The notes beneath the pieces are model-generated. The model saw nothing but the letters and a program-made list of their open reading frames with translations. It had not been told where the DNA came from and searched no databases. 64,000 bases of DNA, taken from Tausonia pullulans (taxonomy: Eukaryota > Basidiomycota > Tremellomycetes > Cystofilobasidiales > Mrakiaceae). Positions 56,126 through 64,000 of this stretch are shown in pieces. The position numbers and the translations under genes were made by a program. How positions within the stretch are numbered: position 1 is the first letter of the stretch; each line of letters begins with the position of its first letter. The DNA lies in contig OX637637.1 in assembly GCA_951802195.1 (NCBI GenBank), positions 1-64,000 on the forward strand, written 5' to 3'.

Positions 56126-59100
56126 TCAGCGACCTACCCCATACGACAGGTTCCTCGCCGAAGCACTTGTCGGGATCGACCCTCCTGCACCTGTCGAGCT
56201 CCCGACGACTCTCGCCCGGTAAGCCGAGGGGGTCGAGATGGACACGCTCGCACCGGGTATTCCCTGGTGGGAAGGTGTGATCCCCGCCGAGGGCCGGATC
56301 CTCGCCGAGAGCGGCGTCGGCGCGCCGATACTGAACCCGCTCTTCTTGGGTGTCTCCTGCGGGTGATGGCCGTGATGCGGCTGGGTCTGATGCTGCTGTG
56401 TCGAGGTCGACGACGACAGCTGAGGCTTCGACCTCAGCGACGAAGCGAGGCTGCTCGTCGCCGAGTTCAAGATCCGACCCGTCACGGACGGAGCTGGACT
56501 TTGCAATCGGTCTCTCGTGGCCGCCGCCATTGCCCGCCTTTGCTGAATCCAGGGGTGCCTGAGCGCCGGCTGGGGCTTGAGTCTGCGCTCTGGGTCCCAT
56601 AGAAGGCACTTGGAGATGAAGTCGACAAAGAGCTCGTCGTCCGATTTGAGCACCTGGGCGAGTGTCTTGGTGCCCGGCCGGCGGCGCTTGCCCTTCGAGT
56701 TGACGACGGGTCGCGGGGCGCCTTGGGTGTCTGGAAAGAGGTTGGGCGCGGTCTGTCAGGAGCTGACAGTGGGGCAGGGGAGAAAAGGGGGGGGGGGAGG
56801 GGGGAAGCAAGATACTCACCGAAGAAGAGGTTCTTGCGCGAGCTCTTGTCGACCAGGTACTTTTCTGGTAGCCCCAAGACCTCCATGATGCATGAGAGCT
56901 GCTCCTGCTCGTTCTCCCCAGGGAAGATCGGGAAGCCCGTGTAGAGTTCGGCGAGGATGCAGCCGAGGCTCCACATGTCGACTGGAAGGATACATTTCAG
57001 GATGTGTCTCTCCCCGAATGAGGGCGACCTCTGACTCACTAGCGAAATGGTAGTTTTGGCCGAGGATGACCTCGGGTGAGCGGTAGAAGCGACTCTGGAT
57101 GTAGGTGTAGACTGGAGGAGGAGGGATAAGCGTGTGTACCCACAGACAAACAGAACAGGCAAAGACCCACCCTTCTCGTGTTCGAAGCAACTGCTGCCAA
57201 AGTCAATCACCTTGACCCCGCTTTTGGACGGATGGCTCAACAGGACGTTCTCCGGCTTGAGATCGCAGTGAACAATCCGATGGTGGCGGAGAAGGATAAG
57301 TGATGCGAGGAGTTGCGTGGTGAACCGGCGGATGAGGATCGTTGAGAACCCTTGGAAGCTGTTGGCCTTGATGAGCTCGTAGAGGTTGATGCTGAGTAGC
57401 TCGGTGGCGATGCACAGGTGGTTTCGGAAGTAGAAGTGCTCCGTCATTCGGATAACGTTGTGCTTCTCGTCCGGGTCCTATGGGAGAGAGAAACGGAGGA
57501 GAGAGTCAGCGCGCTCCGAAGGAGTACCTTGAACCGGTCATTACCCACCCATTTCCGTAGGTTGTCGAGGATCTTGACCTCGACAAGTGCCTGATGGTGG
57601 AACCGCTTCTTGTTGCGGATAATTTTGATGGCGACCGACCCGCCTGTCTTGTGGTCCTGGCACTGAAGGACCTGCCCGAACGAACCCTTGCCGAGCAGAC
57701 CTATGATTTCGTACCGGTACGCGAGGTGGTCGTGGTCGACAACGAGATAGTCCCCTCGCTCGTCGTCGTACCCGTGGTTGTTGGTCGACTCATCGCGTGT
57801 CGAGGCCTTCTTGGCGCTCTCGGCGCCGATGAAGAAGACGTTCGGGTAGTCGACGACTTCCTTGCGCTCAAAGTCTGAGAGCGCCGAGTACGACGACTTC
57901 ATCGTGGCTGTGGGAGAAAACAGACCGCGTCAGCAATAATGGCCAACAAATAACAAGGTGAGCATGCTCACCGAGAGGGGACTGGGGAGGCGTTGGCTCG
58001 ACCGGCTCGGGGAAGTTCATCATGGCCTCGAGCTCGGCGCTCGTCGCACCCGAGGCGGCCTTGCGAGAGCGCTGTCGCTTCATAAACTCCCGCATCTCCC
58101 GATCGCCACTTTCCTCGTCGTCGTCGACGACCGAGGGCGACGCCGAGGACGACCGAGACGACGCCCCAGCGGCAGCGCTGCTAATGGCGGGCGAACTCGA
58201 CGACCCCGGGATCCGGGACGACGCTGGGATGGAGAGCTTTGACGTTAGTGTCCGGGGCGTTGCCGTCGGGTTAGTGGCCGAGGTGTACTGCGAGAGATCG
58301 TTGACGCTCGCCGAACTCGTCTTGGACGTTGGCAGCTTGCGGAGCGACGAGGGAGGCATGCTCGCCGTAATCGTCGAGCTCTTTTTAGTAGCGACCGGGG
58401 CCGCCACTGTCGCCGCCGGGGGCGTAGAAGCCGATGATAACGAAGACACTGGCGGGACGGGGAGAGCCCTCGCCGTACGAGCGGTGATGGATCCCGTCGC
58501 TGTAGTAGCGGGGGTCAACGCTGTAGCGGACGCAGGGGTAGAAGCAGAAGACGACGACGACGAGAGCTGCATGGTAGCTCGACGGGCAAGCGAGGAAGGC
58601 GGGTCCGTGAGAAAGCCTCGGGCCGACGCAGAAGTAGGAAGGGTCGCCGTCGTGGAAGCCGTAGTGGAAGACGACGAGCCCGCCGCGGTCGGCGCCATCC
58701 CACTCGTCGGCTCGTCAATGGCCGTGCCAAACTCCGAGACATTCGATGCGCTCCTGCTCATTCTGCTCGACGTCGTCGTCATGCTACTGGTGACAACGAC
58801 ACTGCTGCGCCTTGAAGCCGCCCCGATTATCGATTGTTGGGAGCTGCTTGGGGTGATGGTCTGCGAGTTCTGCCGGCTCGCGATTCGGGGGATCTTGGTC
58901 GGCGTCTCGCCGACCAGCCGACCGTACGAGGGCGTCGAGGTGACGTTGGGGGCCGGCGTCGACACTGACGACGCGTTGCCGCTGCTAGGGACTGAGGCCG
59001 AGGGCGAGCCCGTGATAGTCGCAAGGTGAGATCGACTGACGCGGGAGACGTCCGCGGGGCGGGCAGCGAGGCTCCCCTGGGTTGAAGAGATCTTTCGTGG

Positions 59101-62100
59101 CATGCTGGCCGTCGCCGACGACGATGACGACGACGACGAAACAGGTTTGGGCGACGATTCGGGGCTCGACGACGTCTTGGACTTGTTAAAGCTGCGAACT
59201 CGGTCAATGGTGGACTGAGAGAGCTGGATGAAAGGGTGGAAGTCGTCAGCCGTGCGCGAAATGCGAACAGGAGGCGGGGAAGGATGCACCCCAGCCATCT
59301 GCATCGGAGGCAAGTGAATCTGCACGTCGGGGTAATCCTTCTCCGTCGAGGAGATTGTCTGCAATACCAACAGATGGTCAGCATCCGCCCAGCCACGACG
59401 AGATATCCGCTGTCTCAAAGAGCTCACCTTGCCCCTCCGCCTTCCCAGCAAGCTCATGCTACTTAACCTGCCCTGTCCCTTCTCCTTTTCCGGAGGCTCC
59501 TCCCCAGCGGCTCCACTGCCAGAATCCAACGCCTCGGCCGTTGAAGAGACCTTGATCCTTCGTCCAAACCGGCCCGTCGTGGCGGACCCACTGGTGCTCG
59601 ACGGTCCAACGCTAGCGCTGAGACCTAGGGCTCCCAGCCCGCCGCCGCTGTTGTGGTTGGTATTGTGGCTGTTACTGCTGGGGGTGGTGTGAGGGGTGGA
59701 GTGGATCGCCTGCTGCTGGGTCGCAGCGAGGCTCCGACGGGAGGACGAGCTCTTGAGCATGCCGAGCATCGACTTGCGCGCACTCTGCGGAGGCGTCGCG
59801 TCAGAGCTCACAGCAGCGGACGAAGAGGCCATCGACGCTGATGCTCCCGTAGGCGTCCGGCCCGGCGTCGTCGGGTCGTGGCGCGGAGACGACGACGACG
59901 ACGACGAGGGCACCGATGGCGGAGGGAGCATCGATGCCCGCTGCTGTTGAGCCGATTGCTGGACGATTGGGACCCCCCCGGCCTTGTCCCGCATGGACGT
60001 CGAAGACGACCGTCGGAAGAACGGGATCGACGACGGCGTGAGCCGCTTGGACGACATCGAACGCGAGGTATTGCTGCTGCTGCTGCTGCTTGGAAGAGCC
60101 CCGGAGGTCGTCATCCCGGGTGACACGGCATGGAGCGAGTTCGACGACTGAACGGTTGATTCGCTGACGCGCGACCCTGAGCCCGCCGTCGTACGACTCT
60201 CGTAGCTCGGTCGTCCGCGGAAAGATCCATTGCTCGGGGAGTCCGACGAGTTCGGTCGCTCGACGACCGACCAGGGCGTCGGCGAAGTCCCGCCGTCCAC
60301 CTGACGAGGGAAAGCAATAGCCGCCGCCGAGTGAGGGGACGACGCAGCAACATTGTTGTTACTCTGTTGCTGCTGTAACGGCGAGAATGACGACGGGTGG
60401 TGGTGGTGATGGTGATCGTCGTTGGACCCTCCGCCTCCGCCGCCAGTGAGGCGAGCGAGATGCTGAGCCGTCGAGCTCGAGAGAGATTGTCGGCTGCTCG
60501 ACGTCGGGAGCTTCATGTGAAGCGCGCTCGAGAAGCTCCACTTTTTCGCCGCCTTAGCCTTTGGGCTAGGGTCGAGCGAGTCTGAGGCCGCTGGGCCGGA
60601 CAATGAGGCACCCGAGACGCGTCTCGGCTGCTGCTGCTGTTGTTGTTGAGCGGCAAGAGCTGCTGCCTTGCGGTCGTCAGCCTCGTTGAGCCGCTGCATA
60701 TCTTCGAGCGTCGGCGTCGAGTAGACGCTCTGCTGGCCTGAGAGGGACGAGGCAGCTCCGGGCGAGCCAAAGTCCGATAGCGACGATGGGACGGCCGATC
60801 CAGGCGTTGGCGGCTGGGAGGAGGACGTCGTACTTAGGGAGGAGGCTTCGTGGGCCGGAGTCGCCGCCGGTGTGGCGAGGTGGGTCCCAGGCTGTTGCTG
60901 CTGTGAAGCAGGGTACCCGCTGCCGCCAATACCGGCTGCGGCGTTGACGAGCGAACCTTTAGACCCGATGCTGTACGTCTTGGGGATAGGCGGTACAGGA
61001 GGAACATCCTCCTTGCTCGCGCCGTACTCGGCGCCCTCGCTGTGGAGGGACGAGACATCGCTGCCGTTGCTGTTGCGTCGGACGCGGGTGCTGGAAGTAG
61101 GTCCGCCGCCGCCTCCTCCTGCAACCACGCTACCGCTGGCGCCCAAGATGGACGACCCCCGCTGGGTCTGGAGCGCCGACGAAGCGACGGTCGAGGCTGT
61201 TGAGTTGACTATGCTCGTCGAGGATGACGACCCGCGTTTCGAGAAGAAGGACGATCCGCCCGTGCTTGCTCGTGTGGCGTTGAACGTGGCGGACCTGGGG
61301 GTCAAAGTCGGTCAGCTAACGCACGTGAACGAGGGAGAAAGAGCGAAGAAGAGAAGCTGACACCCACTTTGGCGAACTGCCTGCCAGACTTGTATCAAAT
61401 ACATCGTCCGCCGAAGCTGGAACCATCGTGCCCCCCCTTGCACCCCGACTGCTCCTCCCTCCCGAGCTCCCAGGCCTCGATCGGCTACTACTGCTTGGAG
61501 CCGGCGGCGTCCCCGGTCGACTCCTGATACAGGTTCCGTCCCCTCCGCCACCTCTCTCGCCACGTTCGCCACTGCCGTTAGCACTCCCAATGGACCGACT
61601 GCTCTTGGTCGACTTGAGCGAGTGCCGACTCCTCGTATCTGGGCTTCGTCCTCCAAGACCATCGAGCTTCCGAAGTACCTCAGCCTCGACCTCTGGGTCG
61701 AGCGACTTGACGCGGTGGTGGTGGTTTTGCTGTTGCTGCTGCTGCTGCTGGGTGTGTTGGTGCGAGGTCTGCTGCTGAATGAGACCCGACGAAGACGTCG
61801 GAAGTCCACCCGCACTGTCCTGGCGTTTGTAGTATTGCGTGATGGACAACGTCGACGGCGACGGAGGGAGGTGGGAGAAGTCGTGCGTGCTTGCAGCGAA
61901 ATGGCGCGTGACAACTTCGTGGGGCGATGCGGGGAGTGAGCTCGGGGCGTGCGAGTGTCTGCGAGATTGAGACGCGGTGATGGTAGAGGAGGTGGGTGCG
62001 GGCGAAGGCTGCTTGGACGTCCCGAAAGAAGGCGTCGGCGGGCCGCTGCCTCCTCCTCTTCCTCCTCCTCCACTGTTCATCGACTCGAATGTCGAGACCG

Positions 62101-64000
62101 ACACCGATGTTGAAATGGGCGACGATGCCGACGACGGCCTCTGCTTCTCATCAGAAGATGGCGCTTCGTAGACGAACGACATCCCTCTCGTCGCATTGCT
62201 ATACGTCACGGGCCGCGTCCGCATCGGCGTCGGCTTGGGCGAGTTGGGTTCCTCGCCGTTGTTATTGTGGAAGTCGCCGGTGTGGTGAACCGCCACTGCC
62301 GACGACGAGCCATCGAGGATCCCGAGACCCAGTCCATCAACAGCGCTACCCCGTCGTGGAGGCGGAGGCTCGGTGCTGCTCGACGTCGCAGACGGTCCAG
62401 GACCCCACTTGGCCCTCCTGTTTGCAACTGCTGCTTCAGCCTCGTCGCGATCGTACCGTCCTCCTCCTCCTGCAACGCCAGCCGCAGCTAGAACAGCAGC
62501 CGCAGCCGCCGTCCCAGCGGCCGCGACGGCCTCGCCCAGACTCGACGCCGATGTCGAGTGCGGAAACACGGCTCCTGTCATCAACAGCATCGTTGCTCGC
62601 CTGCTGTCTCCCTCCGAGGACCCAATCGTCCTCCGCGGATCCCACTCCCCCTCGCCGCCGCCGCCGCCGCCGCCTCCTCCTCCTCCCTCCCCGCCGACCA
62701 CAGACGTCGGCAGCGGTGGCGGGCCACCTGCAGGGTGGTGATAGTTAGGATCCGGACTCGACCACGCGCTCCCCCCTGCTGCGACCCAGCGGGGCGTCGC
62801 GAGCTCCTCGAGGCCGACGAGCCCGCGCCGGTCGATGGAGGAGGGGGAGGGGGGGTCTGGCGTCGAGGGGAAGGGGACGGCGGCACTGAGGGGAGTGGAG
62901 TGGGGGCTTTTGGGCGAGGGAGAGAAGAAGCCGCGAGAGAGCGGAGTCAGTGGGCTATTTGTTTGCAAGGGAGGGTCGCGCTCATCTCGCGCTCGGGGCG
63001 AGAGGAGCGATCTAGATTTGGGGGCGGGTTGGGGAAACGTGCGTCGAAGTTCGAGGAGGAAGAACTGTCACAAGCTCTTGCCTGATGCATCCGGCTTGCG
63101 TCACGCTCGCCGCCCAGCCGGCCACAAAAGTTCCTGAGCCTTCAGAGGGGCGAGCGAGGGAGGAAGACCACGGACGAGCGCGCTCCCGCCCTGACGCGTC
63201 ACGTCGGAGCTGCACGACGCTGCCGGAGCGATCGGGTCCGCCCGCGCTTTCCCCCCCCCCCTCCCTCCTTCCCTTGGAGCGGCGCCATCGAGCAGCAGGA
63301 CGAGTAGAAGGAAAGACAGGAGAGCAAGAGAAGGCAGGCTGGTACGCACGAGAGGTCTGCTCCCTCTTTCGTCGTCTGAGCCCTCTGGGGCGTGGGCTGC
63401 TCCTGGTCCCGAGCGGGATCGAGCCCGAGCGCGTACGGCGGGCTCAACGGTCGCGGGAGAGAGGCCGCATGGTCCTGGCCTGAGGAGGGTCGGCCGGGGG
63501 CAGACGATGCTGGGTTGGGGCGGAAGGCCTGGAGCGAAAGCAAGGAGGAGAGTCCGGACGCAGAGGGGGAAGAAGGCGAAGAAGTTGTCGCGGTGGTGCC
63601 GGCAGTGGTGAAGCGCGACGAGGGAGCGGGGGCCGTGGCGGCGGCTGATGGGGAGGAGCCCGTAGGTGATGATGAGGTGGCCGCTGCGGGGCAGGACTGT
63701 TGAAGCATGTCAGACGACAGCCCTCTCGCGGGAGAGACAAGAAGAGGGAGGACGACAAGCGAGCGAGCGAGAGCTGGCCAGGCGGGGGAGAGAAAGAGTC
63801 GAATCGAGACGAACCTCGGTAGCGGCGCGTGTCTGATGGGCGCTCGGCCTCCTCGTGTGGGCGGCCGCCTCGCTCCTGGGTGAGAGCTCCAGCGCCTGAG
63901 GGACCGCCTTTCGACGGCCACTCATGCCGCTGATGCTGGATGCCGTGGTGGATGACAACAACGCTGCTGCTGCTGGCGAAGAGAGGTCGCGTCCCTGCGC
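56126..64000 (-). CDS. Very large class-2 DYRK / Pom1-type protein kinase, 5' end outside window
   Basis: This dual-specificity kinase is of the DYRK2/Pom1 group, which controls cell polarity and size in fungi. The C-terminal part (56126-57902) has the DH box GYDDERGDYLVVDHDHLAYR, then YEIIGLLGKGSFGQVLQCQD, VAIKIIRNKKRFHHQALVEV, the catalytic HCDLKPENVLL, KVIDFGSSCF, the activation-loop YTYIQSRFYRSPEVILGQNY with the YxY pair, VDMWSLGCILAELYTGFPIF and LLWDPERRLKPQPALRHPWI. Upstream are more than 1,700 residues of Ser/Thr/Pro/Gln-rich sequence in exons 63815 to beyond 64000, 63350-63696, 61368-62954 and 57967-61294. Joins check in phase: 63697-63814, a 395-nt intron 62955-63349, and 61295-61367 (GTGGGT donor). 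It is intact where seen and exceeds 2,300 residues, about twice fission yeast Pom1. Confidence 0.9.

Noticed and set aside
58022-59029. 335-codon plus-strand open frame opposite the kinase gene
   Set aside because: It mirrors Ser/Thr-rich codons of the kinase N-region; its Val/Asp/Glu-rich low-complexity sequence is the expected antisense image and has no domain.
61996-62748. 250-codon plus-strand open frame opposite the kinase gene
   Set aside because: Arg/Ser/Pro-rich antisense shadow of a low-complexity exon in GC-rich DNA; no start context and no domain.
1-64000. tRNA genes, transposons, virus-like elements, CRISPR
   Set aside because: Reading both strands gave no cloverleaf with a GGTTCRA arm, no terminal repeats with transposase or reverse-transcriptase motifs, and no repeat-spacer arrays.

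Overview
The window looks like nuclear DNA of a basidiomycete, probably a yeast-like one. It is GC-rich and gene-dense, and almost every gene is cut by several short introns (mostly 45-75 nt) with GTRNGT donors, CTGAC/CTGAT-like branch sites close to the acceptor, and CT-rich 5' leaders. Seventeen genes can be supported by family recognition or by a coherent spliced reading frame. No tRNA, rRNA, transposon, virus-like element or CRISPR was found. The species cannot be fixed from the sequence. All gene models here were spliced by eye, so outer ends are firmer than internal exon edges.

Left part (1-21.7 kb): a 13-bp minisatellite lies against, or inside an intron of, a 5' fragment of an anion:cation-symporter (Dal5/allantoate-type) MFS gene. 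Next come two divergent genes that together encode a eukaryotic-type 5-oxoprolinase, normally one fused polypeptide: the HyuA half on the minus strand and the HyuB half on the plus strand, 168 bp apart. They are followed by a single-pass membrane protein with a Ser-rich tail, a YY1/Iec1-like C2H2 zinc-finger protein, a second Dal5-type MFS gene and the XPF/Rad1 nuclease subunit.

Middle part (21.7-41.3 kb): two tandem siderophore-iron transporter paralogues, whose upstream regions carry repeated ATCAGAT elements including a perfect palindrome. Then eIF2B epsilon (minus), two tandem secreted pectin methylesterases (plus) and a Golgi MNN1/MNN2-type mannosyltransferase (plus).

Right part (41.3-64 kb): polynucleotide kinase/3'-phosphatase (minus) with a possible mitochondrial presequence, diverging from a 2-oxoglutarate/Fe(II) oxygenase (plus). 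Next are an undescribed-looking protein with a PPxY motif and a C-terminal CaaX box (minus), a 2.2-kb stretch without a convincing gene, the peroxisomal AAA ATPase PEX1 (minus) diverging from a mitochondrial membrane hotdog-thioesterase-like protein (plus), and a very large class-2 DYRK/Pom1-type kinase that runs off the right edge (minus).

The genes do not form one pathway. The themes are nutrient uptake (two Dal5-type carriers, two siderophore carriers, pectin breakdown) and housekeeping (DNA repair, translation initiation, peroxisome import, polarity kinase). The most unusual object is the split, head-to-head 5-oxoprolinase.
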